A stretch of DNA of 64,000 bases from UBA4744 sp963707435 (GTDB lineage: Bacteria > Actinomycetota > Acidimicrobiia > Spongiisociales > UBA4744): assembly GCA_963707435.1 (NCBI GenBank), contig CAVPPF010000002.1, positions 372,001 to 436,000 of the forward strand, given 5' to 3'. The notes beneath the pieces are model-generated. The model saw only the letters and a list, made by a program, of their open reading frames with translations, did not search any database and was not told where the DNA came from. Positions 53,726-62,266 of this stretch are shown one piece after another (within the stretch, counting starts at the first letter, position 1; each line of letters opens with the position of its first letter). Position numbers and translations under genes: made by a program.

Positions 53726-55364
53726 CGTGCGTCCCGTACAATCTCAGGTACTGGTCGCTGACCACGCGCCTTGAAACCCGCAGGTCCGCCAGCATCGGCC
53801 TTGGTGAGGTGGCGAAGTGGTCAATCACGGCCGCTAAGTCGCTGGCCTTGTCGGGTCTAGTAGCCTCGACTCCAAACCCGGCAGCGATCGAAGCGAAATC
53901 CGGCATGCCAAATACCGCCTCACGTTCGCTGAATCCGCGGGCACGCAGTTTGTGGACCTCGGCGCTGTAGGCTCCATCGTTCAGCACCAACGCAAGGACC
54001 GGCACGTTGTGACGAGCGATGGTTTCCAACTCTTGTATGTTCATCAGAATCCCACCATCACCCTCTATTAGAACGACCTTGCGTTCTGGTGCCCCAAGCG
54101 CGGCCCCGATGGCAGCCGGAAGACCGTGCCCAATTGCGCCGAAGTCCAGCGTGTACTGATAGGAACTGGGCGACCGTCCAGCGAGCCCGCCAATCGCAAA
54201 GTGCCAGAAATGTCCGAACCCAATCACGAACAGCCAATCGTCTGGAACACGAGACTGCACTACTTGGATCACATCCCGCGGATCAAGCAGTCCAGGCTCA
54301 AGATCCACCTGTCGTGATACGGAGTCGGAGGGTAGAGCAACAACGGACGGTGGGTCGCCCTGCGCATATCCGCGGTCATCCAACGCAAGGTTGAGGGCGT
54401 CGACTCCAAGACGGGCGTCTCCCAGAAGAAAGGAGTCTGCCGTCTGGACTCCTTCGACCATTCCAACCGGGTTCGTGTCAATCCGGATAACGTGCGCCTG
54501 TGGGAAAAGGGTGTTCCCAACACTGGTAAACCGCCCCATTCGAGCCCCGACGGCAAGGACACAATCTGCGGTGCTCAGGTGATGCCGTGATGAAGGGGTC
54601 GCGAACCAGCCAGCAATACCGATACTGTTCGGCTCGTCATCGAACCAGTCCTTCGCCCTCAGAGTTGTGGCGAGATGCGCACCAATACGTAGCGAAAGTT
54701 CGACAAGCCCGCCGTGAGCATCAGCGACAACCGCACCTCTGCCTGCCACGATCACCGGGCTCTTTGCCGACGCCAGGCGATTGGCAATCGCCTCCACATC
54801 CTGGTGGATTGGGTGCAGCGGGCGCGCCGGGGGTGCCAAACCAACGGAGCTCTGGTAATCGAACCCAGCTGTGAGTTCCCATTCCTGAACATCCTGGGGG
54901 ACGCTAAGGATGACAGGACGAGAGCCGGTCCGGGCTTGGAAGAATGCGTCTCGTACGGCATCCGCTACCCGCGCCAGTGACCGGATTGGGACGAGCGGCA
55001 CGTCCAGCGACACAGCGAAGGGTGCCGGATCGAATTGCTGCAAGTGATAGGGCGCTGCGATCGGTGTGTCACCTGCCAGAACCACCAGGGGTGATCGCTG
55101 TTGCCTTGCGCACACAAGCTGGGTGGCTATTTGGGTCAGGCCAGGACCCACGGTCACGGTGCAGGCTCCGACCTTCCCCGTCACCTCCGCGTACCCGGCT
55201 GTCATGGTTACCGCCGCGCTCTCATGCCGAGCGTGGATGACGCGCATCCCTTGATACTCAGACGCTGCCGTCATGAACAGCATGTTGGCGTCGCCCATAA
55301 GGCCAAAAACGGTCTCCACGCCCTCGAGTGCGAAAGCTTCCACCAAGGCTTCGAAAACCTTCAT
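53718..55364 (-). CDS. ThDP-dependent enzyme (acetolactate synthase/2-keto acid decarboxylase family)
   Basis: 548 residues with three domains. The N-terminal pyrimidine-binding part has FGLMGDAN and the cofactor Glu in HARHESAAVTMTAGYAEV. The central domain follows, and the C-terminal pyrophosphate motif is EGDGGILMNIQEL ... NDGAYSAE, matching GDG-(x)-N. There is no small subunit gene (ilvN) nearby, so catabolic 2-keto acid decarboxylation or carboligation is more likely than valine synthesis. It is divergent from the UGSC gene. Confidence 0.9.
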   Translation of the reverse strand: MKVFEALVEAFALEGVETVFGLMGDANMLFMTAASEYQGMRVIHARHESAAVTMTAGYAEVTGKVGACTVTVGPGLTQIATQLVCARQQRSPLVVLAGDTPIAAPYHLQQFDPAPFAVSLDVPLVPIRSLARVADAVRDAFFQARTGSRPVILSVPQDVQEWELTAGFDYQSSVGLAPPARPLHPIHQDVEAIANRLASAKSPVIVAGRGAVVADAHGGLVELSLRIGAHLATTLRAKDWFDDEPNSIGIAGWFATPSSRHHLSTADCVLAVGARMGRFTSVGNTLFPQAHVIRIDTNPVGMVEGVQTADSFLLGDARLGVDALNLALDDRGYAQGDPPSVVALPSDSVSRQVDLEPGLLDPRDVIQVVQSRVPDDWLFVIGFGHFWHFAIGGLAGRSPSSYQYTLDFGAIGHGLPAAIGAALGAPERKVVLIEGDGGILMNIQELETIARHNVPVLALVLNDGAYSAEVHKLRARGFSEREAVFGMPDFASIAAGFGVEATRPDKASDLAAVIDHFATSPRPMLADLRVSRRVVSDQYLRLYGTHDG

Positions 55365-55664
55365 CTCACATCCACCCAGTTCCTGGTTTCACGAGGATCG
55401 TTTGCGGTTTGGGGCATATTGACCAACCCTGCCACTTCGAAGCCGCTCTTCATGGGCCACCCGATTTCGACGAGGATTCACGTTTCCACTCTTGACCGAC
55501 GACAAACCCACAACTAGTGTCACGTACTGCGGAACCATGTATACCATAGTGGAATCACTGTCTACCAACGGAGAAGCTGCTTTGATCTCCTTGCCACGGA
55601 CTACTTGTATGTGCGCTCATCTCATACTTCGACCGGCCGCACGGATCCCTGCGAGGAGCGGGGC
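55365..55664. promoter_or_regulatory. 300-bp divergent intergenic region with a possible GntR-type operator
   Basis: Separates the ThDP operon from the UGSC cluster and presumably holds both promoters. ATGTATACCAT at 55537-55547 (TGGTATACAT on the other strand) resembles GntR/FadR-type operators. No regulator gene is found nearby in the window. A GAGGAG ribosome binding site at 55652-55657 serves the UGSC gene. Confidence 0.35.
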
Positions 55665-56516
55665 ATGACCGCGTTGATCGTACTGGACCCGACTGAACCC
55701 CCTGCAGGCCACGGCACACTCAGTCCTCGCCTCGATTCGCTCGATGGTCGAAACTTGGGGATCCTTTGGAACGGCAGGCGCCCCGGCCCTGGCGATAGGG
55801 TGCTGATGGAGATTGCGGATGTGCTGAGACGACGTCACAACATCGCCGATGTCCTCTTCAGAACGAAACCGCACTTGGGAAACGTTGCTCCGGGAGAATT
55901 GCTGGCAGAAATGGCCGCTCGCACTCATGCTGTTATCACCGGGGTGGGTGACTGAGGGTCATGTACGTCGGGCAGTGTGCTCGACGCGGTCGAGCTGGAG
56001 CGGCGCGGGATCCCGACCGCTGTGGTTGGGGCGTCCCTCCTAGTAAACACAACCGGCCGGGGGATGGCGCTTGCCCACGGTTTCGGCAACCTGAAGATGG
56101 TCGAGATTGACCAGGCCTCAGGTATCATGACCAGCGGTTCGGACGAACGCGACGACATTCAAGAACTGGTGAACCAGGCGATCCCCCAGATCGAGGCCAT
56201 TTTCCTCGGCAAGGAGAATGAAGAAACCCCCCGTGCCACGGACCTGAGTGCAATGGGCGGAACCCGACAGCCTAGTATCGAGGAATCGCTCCACTTGCTC
56301 GGGCGCGGTTTGGCCGCTGACGGCTACAACCTCATCATCGGCAGCAAAGACGGTTCAACCCTGCTGGTGCAAGTCGAAGCGACGCCTGAAGCCTGTGACG
56401 ACTGCCTGGTACCTCCCAAGGTGATGGAAAGCATCATATTGGCCCATCTTCCGGCAGAAGCAAGGGTGGAGCGCGTGGAGGTCACATATCCCCCTGGCTA
56501 TGGCGGAGAATCGTGA
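55665..56516 (+). CDS. UGSC-family selenoprotein (in-frame TGA = selenocysteine 97)
   Basis: 283 residues if TGA 55953-55955 is read as Sec. The reading frame is continuous on both sides of that codon: HAVITGVGD, then U, then GSCTSGSVLDAVELERRGIP. The motif U97-G-S-C100 is the hallmark of the UGSC family, which has Sec or Cys at this position. A Cys pair later (CDDC in EACDDCLVPPKVME) may also be redox active. The ATG at 55665 has GAGGAG eight bases upstream. The protein is probably a thiol/selenol redox or ligand-handling enzyme; its true reaction is not known to me. It is coupled to the DUF2848 gene. Confidence 0.9.
55953..55986 (+). promoter_or_regulatory. Selenocysteine codon and bacterial SECIS hairpin
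   Basis: After the TGA (ends 55955) and a ten-base spacer, CGTCGGGCA (55966-55974) pairs with TGCTCGACG (55978-55986), eight Watson-Crick pairs and one G-U, around the loop GTG. The loop G lies 20 bases after the UGA, within the 16-37 range typical of bacterial SECIS elements that bind SelB. The hairpin also codes for protein. Confidence 0.8.
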
Positions 56517-57264
56517 TGAGGCACGTTGCAGGCTCGTGAGCAGCTATTTCGAAGCCACAGTCCTGACCCATCAAGGGGGAGCCGACAAAGGACGGTCTAT
56601 CCGAGTCGACCGGCTCTATAACCTTGGTTCTGCCACGCGTTCCGCCGATTTCGCGCGTCTTCATCAAGAGGAAGTGGCGAAAGAAGGGGTCTCGATTTCC
56701 TTCGATATCCCCGCCCCTCGCATCTATCCGTTGAGTCCGTGGGTTCTGACCACCGAGTCGGACATAGTCGTACAGGGCCGCAAAACCTCGGGCGAAGTAG
56801 AGATTGTCCTCGTGGTTTCCGACGAACTGTTGGTGGGCGTAGGTTCCGACCATACGGATCGGGACCTCGAGCGACTTAGCATTCCGTGGTCAAAGCAAGT
56901 CTGTCCGAACATTGTGGCGCCGGAATTGTGGCGGTGGACCGACGTTGAGGACCACTGGGATGAGTGTGTCCTCTCCAGCTACGTTGACGGCGACCTATAC
57001 CAACGAGTCCCAGTGCAGGAGTTCCTACGACCCGTCGATATCCTCCAGATTCTTCGGGAAAGAGCCAGGCCCCCGATCAGGGACTTTGTCGTCTTCTGCG
57101 GCACTTCTGTTTCAGTTTCCGGGCGGATCCGTTTTGGACAAACGTGGCGAATCGGGTTGTCGGACCCCGTTCTTGGACGCACCATTGACCATGAATATGA
57201 GGTTGTTTCCGTCTTTGAGGACATCCTCCCCGAGTTCAGAGTCGCTCTGAAGAGCATCGGTTGA
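56500..57264 (+). CDS. DUF2848-family protein (FAH-like fold)
   Basis: 254 residues. Conserved pieces are WRWTDVEDHWDECVLSS, YQRVPVQEFLRPVDIL, FCGTSVSVSG and LSDPVLGRTIDHEYEV, the DUF2848 pattern; the family resembles fumarylacetoacetate-type hydrolases, whose metal sites use acidic residues. ATG 56500 overlaps the UGSC 3' end by 17 bases; GTG 56536 is an alternative start. Translation coupled to the selenoprotein suggests joint action. A 10-bp hairpin follows 39 bases after the stop. Confidence 0.8.
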   Translation: MAENRDEARCRLVSSYFEATVLTHQGGADKGRSIRVDRLYNLGSATRSADFARLHQEEVAKEGVSISFDIPAPRIYPLSPWVLTTESDIVVQGRKTSGEVEIVLVVSDELLVGVGSDHTDRDLERLSIPWSKQVCPNIVAPELWRWTDVEDHWDECVLSSYVDGDLYQRVPVQEFLRPVDILQILRERARPPIRDFVVFCGTSVSVSGRIRFGQTWRIGLSDPVLGRTIDHEYEVVSVFEDILPEFRVALKSIG

Positions 57265-57660
57265 GCAGTCCCCCTCAACTGACGCGACTCACAACACCGC
57301 ATATAGGAGCGCGCAGCGCTCCTATTCGACTCACATCTCGCTGGGGTCTTCTTGATCGTGAGCATCCGGTCTCCCTCCAAGCTTCACAAGAGCGTGGGCC
57401 GGTCCTCCCGAGGGGCGACGACGTCAGGGGGATTCGTAAGGACGACCCTCGTTGGTCTCACCAGGGACACACACGGTCATCGCCCTGATCATTGTCCAAG
57501 TTCCAGAGCCAGTCGGGTGCCATTTGCGTCGGCAACCACTTGCACTCCGAGAAGATGACCTATATGATCTTCACAACGCTGTTCCGCATAGCGGTACACG
57601 CTCACCAAAACCCCGTGGCATGAACGCCCCGGAGTCCGGGGACAGAGGAGGGAACAGACA
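57265..57660. other. 396-bp gap before the second peptide-binding protein gene
   Basis: Contains the hairpin above and short unsupported ORFs. The rest presumably includes a promoter for the transporter; no clear -35/-10 pair stands out. GGAGGGAACAGAC at 57647-57659 is the ribosome binding site of the next gene. Confidence 0.5.
57303..57325 (+). terminator. 10-bp perfect hairpin after the DUF2848 gene
   Basis: ATAGGAGCGC pairs with GCGCTCCTAT around GCA. No T-run follows. It may end or stabilise the UGSC-DUF2848 message before the transporter genes. Confidence 0.6.
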
Positions 57661-59268
57661 ATGCGTGCTCGATTCTTGCGCATACTGGCCATAGGAACTG
57701 TACTTGTTGTAGTACTGGGTGCCTGCGCCGCCGAAGACACCGACCAAACGACTTCTACCACGGTTCAACCAGATGCGACCACAGCCACAACTACCGCCGA
57801 TACAACCGCAACTACTACCGGCGGTGAACCGGAAGACACAACTCTGCTTGTCGCTCTCAGCACCGAGATCGGCGGACTAGACCCTCATGAGCGCGACGAG
57901 GCTGCCGTACGGCAGGTCTCATTCAACAACATCTTTGAGGCCTTGTTCCGATGGTCGACAGGTCGCGAGTCAGTGATCGAACCAAGCCTGGCAACCGATT
58001 GGGAATGGCTCAATCCGACCCTGATGCAAATATCTATTCGGGAGGGAGTGGTCTTCCACAATGGCGAACAGTTTGACGCCGAAGCCGCCGCGTTTAGCAT
58101 CAATCGAGTCCTTGACCCGGATCTAGCCTCGGAGCTCGCCGGAACGCTGGACACCGTAGTGGAGGCCAGAGCCGCCGGCGACCTCACCCTTGAGATCGTG
58201 ACCACGGGACAAGATCCGATCCTCTTAAACCGTCTCACTCGGATCATGATTGTTCCACCCGGCTATCTCGCCGGGGACTCTGGGGCGCTTCGTGATTCCC
58301 CCATAGGGACGGGTCCGTATGCGTTCGTGAACAGAACGGTTGATGGCGTTGTCCTCTCGGCGTTTGAGTCCTACTGGGGCGACACACCGGAGTTCACGGA
58401 TGTCGAGTTCCTGGTTCGGCTCGACACTGCAGCCCGTGTCGCAGCGCTCGAAGCCGGAGAGGTCGACATAATCGCCGACCTGCCACCCGATGCGGTCGAC
58501 CAAGTGCCCAACGTACTCGAAATCCCGTCACTTGAGGTAACGACAGTTCGCCTTAATGGTGATGGTGGCCTCACCGAGGACATACGCGTTCGCGAGGCAA
58601 TCGCCCACGCCATCAATGCCGACGAAATAAGGGAGGCGTTTTTCGGTGACCGGGCTGTATCAGCCAACGGCCAAATCGTGCCGCCGGGGGTGGCCGGTTT
58701 CGATCCGACATTGACTGCCTTCGAGTATGACCTGGAACGGGCCCAAGAGTTGGTCGAAGAATCCGGTATCGGCGACCAGCCACTCCGGTTCATGGTCCCT
58801 GAAGGGCGCTACCCGAAAGGGCGGGAGGTCACTGAGGCCATTACTGGACAACTCATTGATGCAGGTTTCACCGTCGATCTGCAGATCATGCAGTACCAGG
58901 ATTGGCTCGCAGAGATCCTCAGTTCCGGGCCCCAATCGTTTGAGATGTCGTTCAGCGCTACCGGCTCTGAGAACTTCCATAACTCAGCCCAGCCCTTCAG
59001 CCTTTGGGTACCGGAGGACGGATTGGCTCAAGTGATGCCCGATGAATGGCAAGCGGTGGCCGAACCTGCATACGAGCAAGCTTTGACTGAAACCGATCCG
59101 GATAAGAGCGTTGCTCTACTGCAGGAGGTGAACAAAGCTATCCATGACAGCTACTACCACGTTCCTTTGTATATCAACAACTACATCTGGGGGGCCGGCG
59201 AGGGGCTCACGTGGGATCTGACAGAAGATGACCAAATCCGACTCGCCACTGTCCGAAGTGGCGGATAG
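57661..59268 (+). CDS. Peptide-type ABC transporter substrate-binding lipoprotein (SBP family 5)
   Basis: 535 residues. The lipobox is VLGAC with Cys22, followed by a Thr/Asp-rich tether (DATTATTTADTTATTT). The family blocks SLATDWEWLNPTLMQISIRE (20 residues), VVFHNGEQFDAEAAAFSINR in part and GTGPYAFVN are present. It begins the second complete Dpp-like importer. Its location between the UGSC/DUF2848 pair and the WTDGLP-type gene suggests that it captures the substrate of that pathway rather than ordinary peptides. Confidence 0.92.
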   Translation: MRARFLRILAIGTVLVVVLGACAAEDTDQTTSTTVQPDATTATTTADTTATTTGGEPEDTTLLVALSTEIGGLDPHERDEAAVRQVSFNNIFEALFRWSTGRESVIEPSLATDWEWLNPTLMQISIREGVVFHNGEQFDAEAAAFSINRVLDPDLASELAGTLDTVVEARAAGDLTLEIVTTGQDPILLNRLTRIMIVPPGYLAGDSGALRDSPIGTGPYAFVNRTVDGVVLSAFESYWGDTPEFTDVEFLVRLDTAARVAALEAGEVDIIADLPPDAVDQVPNVLEIPSLEVTTVRLNGDGGLTEDIRVREAIAHAINADEIREAFFGDRAVSANGQIVPPGVAGFDPTLTAFEYDLERAQELVEESGIGDQPLRFMVPEGRYPKGREVTEAITGQLIDAGFTVDLQIMQYQDWLAEILSSGPQSFEMSFSATGSENFHNSAQPFSLWVPEDGLAQVMPDEWQAVAEPAYEQALTETDPDKSVALLQEVNKAIHDSYYHVPLYINNYIWGAGEGLTWDLTEDDQIRLATVRSGG

Positions 59269-59292
59269 GGTCAAACAACAGCATGACGGCAG

Positions 59293-59329
59293 CGGCCGGG
59301 GGAACCTCTTGCTCGGGTTTCGCCGGCCG
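59293..59329 (+). terminator. Hairpin between binding protein and permease genes (second importer)
   Basis: CGGCCGG (59293-59299) pairs with CCGGCCG (59323-59329). A three-by-three internal loop follows, then AACC/GGTT. This is the third importer here with a hairpin at the same place. Confidence 0.55.
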
Positions 59330-59448
59330 TGGCTTCGTCAGTGCGGTTAGGGCAGATGCGTCGACGTAATGGCCATCGGTAGCCTCACACCCAACTGCAC
59401 TGGCGACCGTGTGGGCAGCGGCCTCCAGCAGACCCGGGACGGCTCAGT

Positions 59449-60372
59449 ATGATCCGCTTTGTTGGAAATAAGCTCGGCCGGTTTGCGCTGACTATCCTCG
59501 GCGCTTCAGCTATCGCGTTCGCAGTTTTCTACGTGGTCCTTGATCCGGTTGATCTGTTACTGCCCGTTTCTGCCACCGCCGAGATCCGCGAACAGCTCAC
59601 TGAGCAACTCGGGTTGGACAAGCCGCTGTCAGTCCAGTATTGGGATTTCCTTAGCAATGCCGTCAAGGGAGATTTCGGCGACTCGATTTCTCTTCGCCGA
59701 CCTGCAATGAGGGTGGTGCTAGAGCGCCTCCCAGCAACTGCAATTCTGGCGACGGGTGCAATGGCTGTCGCGGTCCTGTTCGGGATTGCGATTGGAACTG
59801 GCGCCGCAGCCAATCCCGGAGGACGACTCGATCGCCTTGCCACAGGGCTCGCGTATGGTCTTATCTCGGTCCACGACGCGTGGATATCCATAGTTCTTAT
59901 CCTGTTGTTTGCCGTTGCCGCTGGCTGGCTGCCAACCGGTGGCTACGGCAGCGTCAAGTTCCTCATCCTTCCGACAATCGCCCTAGCCACGAGGCCGCTG
60001 GGACGAGTGATCCAGGTCACCAAGACGTCGATCGCAGAAGAGTCCACTAGGGCGTATGTGTCAACGGCACGGTCAAAAGGCGCCACTCCACTGCGCATAC
60101 TCACCACACACCAACTGAAAAGCGCCCTTCCTGGCATTACGACGTTTGTCATGTATGACTTCGGCAGGTTGTTCGTTGGAACAGCGATCATCGTTGAGAC
60201 TGTGTTCGCCTGGCCCGGTATCGGCTCGCTGATCGTGAGGTCACTGCAGAGCGGCGACGTCTTCCTCAGCCAAGCCATCGTGATTACCGCGGCGGTCATA
60301 GTTGCCACCTTGAACCTTCTGGCTGATCTGTTCCACATGGCGATTGATCCTCGGGTACGGAAGGGATCATGA
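59449..60372 (+). CDS. Peptide-type ABC transporter permease (DppB type)
   Basis: 307 residues, six membrane segments. It begins NKLGRFALTILGASAIAFAV. The YVSTARSKGATPLRILTTHQ region is the ATPase-contact loop. The typical end is DLFHMAIDPRVRKG. The RxxPGDP block of classic DppB is replaced by DPVDLLLPVSA, so it is a divergent member. The stop overlaps the next permease start. Confidence 0.92.
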   Translation: MIRFVGNKLGRFALTILGASAIAFAVFYVVLDPVDLLLPVSATAEIREQLTEQLGLDKPLSVQYWDFLSNAVKGDFGDSISLRRPAMRVVLERLPATAILATGAMAVAVLFGIAIGTGAAANPGGRLDRLATGLAYGLISVHDAWISIVLILLFAVAAGWLPTGGYGSVKFLILPTIALATRPLGRVIQVTKTSIAEESTRAYVSTARSKGATPLRILTTHQLKSALPGITTFVMYDFGRLFVGTAIIVETVFAWPGIGSLIVRSLQSGDVFLSQAIVITAAVIVATLNLLADLFHMAIDPRVRKGS

Positions 60373-61244
60373 TCATGAAAACTGCGATCCGTGCCCTAAA
60401 GGAATTGACGCGCGACCGACTATCTTTCCTAGCCGGGATTGTCGTGTTGGTTCTCGGATTAACCAGTGTCATTGTTCCGTTGGTAGTGCCACAGATCAGC
60501 GATCAAAACCTCCTGAGCCGTCTGCTCGCCCCATCGTGGACCTCGGCCGGGGGTCAGGGGTTGATGGGCACAGATCCGCTCGGTCGCGACCTGTTGCTGC
60601 GTTCCATTCTTGGTGTGAGAGCTTCGATCCTCATCTCGCTGGGGGCGATCACGATTAGCTTTGTGGTGGGCAGCGCACTGGGAATGTGGGCCGGCTTTCG
60701 GCGGGGTCGCGTCGAGTCGATCATCGTTCTTGCGACTGACATCCAGCTGTCATTCCCAGCCCTTCTCGTGGCGATAATTCTTGCAACCACCGTTGGTCAA
60801 GGTGCCATTCAAATTGTTTTGATTCTCGGACTGAGCTACTGGATGATCTTCGCTCGAATGGCGCGACAAGCCACGCTAACGGTGAGTGCCAGCGAGTTTG
60901 TTGAGGCGTCCAAGATCATGGGTGGTCGCTCCTCACACATCCTCAAGAAGCACGTATTTCGAAATGTTCTCCCCACTCTCGTTGGCGTGGCAACAATCGA
61001 GTTTGCGAGGGTTATGCTCGCCGAAGCGTCACTCAGCTTCTTGGGTTTCGGGCTCCAGCCACCCGACGTGTCGATCGGTTTGATTCTCGCCTCGGGCCAC
61101 GAATACATCGGCAGTGCATGGTGGATAGCCACGTTCTCCGGACTCGTCCTCACCCTGCTCGTGCTGTCTGTCAACACCTTTGGCACCTGGCTCCACGGGT
61201 ATCTTGATCCGGCTGGAATCACGAAAGGTCTCAATCGCCGATGA
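60369..61244 (+). CDS. Peptide-type ABC transporter permease (DppC type)
   Basis: 291 residues, with the N-terminal helix, the hallmark GTDPLGRDLLLRSILGVRAS, the contact loop FVEASKIMGGRSSHILKKHV and the closing GTWLHGYLDPAGI. Coupled upstream (60369-60372) and downstream (ATGA 61241-61244). Unlike the first importer's DppC it has no frameshift. Two nearby ATGs (60369, 60375) are possible starts. Confidence 0.93.
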   Translation: MIMKTAIRALKELTRDRLSFLAGIVVLVLGLTSVIVPLVVPQISDQNLLSRLLAPSWTSAGGQGLMGTDPLGRDLLLRSILGVRASILISLGAITISFVVGSALGMWAGFRRGRVESIIVLATDIQLSFPALLVAIILATTVGQGAIQIVLILGLSYWMIFARMARQATLTVSASEFVEASKIMGGRSSHILKKHVFRNVLPTLVGVATIEFARVMLAEASLSFLGFGLQPPDVSIGLILASGHEYIGSAWWIATFSGLVLTLLVLSVNTFGTWLHGYLDPAGITKGLNRR

Positions 61245-62266
61245 ACCTTCGCGCTTCGAATCAAGACGCTCCCTTGGGTGACCAGGCCCATACACCCGTT
61301 CTCGAAGTAGATGACCTTACCGTCGCGTTCCCAACGGAATCCGGGCCGATTCGAGCCGTCAACGGCATCAGCTACCGACTCAAAAAGGGAGAAACCTTTG
61401 CGGTCGTTGGCGAATCCGGATCTGGCAAGAGCGTGAGCGCCACAGCCGTGATGGGTCTTTTGCCCAAGATGGCCGAGGTGAGCGTGTCGTCCATGCGCTT
61501 CAAGGGGCAAAGCCTGTTGAGCATGGGTGCGGACGAACGACGCCGGTTGCGGGGACGGCACATGTCCATGATCTCACAGGACGTCCTGAGCTCCCTCCAT
61601 CCCCTCTATTCAGTCGGATGGCAGATAACAGAGATGTTCAAGATACATGCGCCGCACATCTCACAACAAGAGGCCAGCCGCAAGGCGATCACATTGATGG
61701 ATCGAGTCCGGATACCGCAGGCGGAAGAGCGGCTCAAACAATACCCACATCAGTTCTCGGGAGGCATGCGGCAACGCGTGATGATCGCCATAGCGATCGC
61801 CCTCGAACCCGACCTTCTCATAGCAGATGAACCGACCACGGCTTTGGATGTGACAGTCCAAGCCCAGATCATGGACCTGCTTCAGGAACTCCAGAGAGAA
61901 CTCGGAATGGCCTTGATCTTAATCACCCATGATCTCGGCCTGGTACGCGATATCGCAGATACGGTGGCTGTCATGTACGCCGGTAGGTTCGTCGAGGCTG
62001 GGCCGATGCGTAGTGTCTTCGAGATGCCGGCACACCCGTACACAATTGGTCTGATGACCTCGCGTCCGAGCATCGATACCGACCGACTTGACCCGATCCC
62101 TGGTGCTCCACCGCGGCCTGATGCCATCCCTGCCGGGTGCGCCTTCCATCCGAGATGCCGGTTCGCTCGGCCCGAATGTCGAGCTACGATCCCTGAGCTG
62201 GGAGAGATAGCGGACCACTGGAGTGCCTGCTTCTTCAGGGAAGAGGTGGCTTATGCAAACCGGTGA
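61241..62266 (+). CDS. Peptide-type ABC transporter ATP-binding protein (DppD type)
   Basis: 341 residues. Walker A GESGSGKSV, signature QFSGGMRQRV, Walker B LLIADEPTTALD, switch LITHDL. The C-terminal oligopeptide domain carries CAFHPRCRFARPEC. It starts inside the permease stop and its end overlaps the next ATPase by 14 bases, so the whole set is translationally linked. Confidence 0.94.
   Translation: MNLRASNQDAPLGDQAHTPVLEVDDLTVAFPTESGPIRAVNGISYRLKKGETFAVVGESGSGKSVSATAVMGLLPKMAEVSVSSMRFKGQSLLSMGADERRRLRGRHMSMISQDVLSSLHPLYSVGWQITEMFKIHAPHISQQEASRKAITLMDRVRIPQAEERLKQYPHQFSGGMRQRVMIAIAIALEPDLLIADEPTTALDVTVQAQIMDLLQELQRELGMALILITHDLGLVRDIADTVAVMYAGRFVEAGPMRSVFEMPAHPYTIGLMTSRPSIDTDRLDPIPGAPPRPDAIPAGCAFHPRCRFARPECRATIPELGEIADHWSACFFREEVAYANR

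Noticed and set aside
53718..55364. Acetolactate synthase for branched-chain amino acids (ilvB)
   Set aside because: No regulatory subunit or ilvC nearby, and coupling to an Ldh-family dehydrogenase points to a catabolic role; the gene symbol was therefore withheld.
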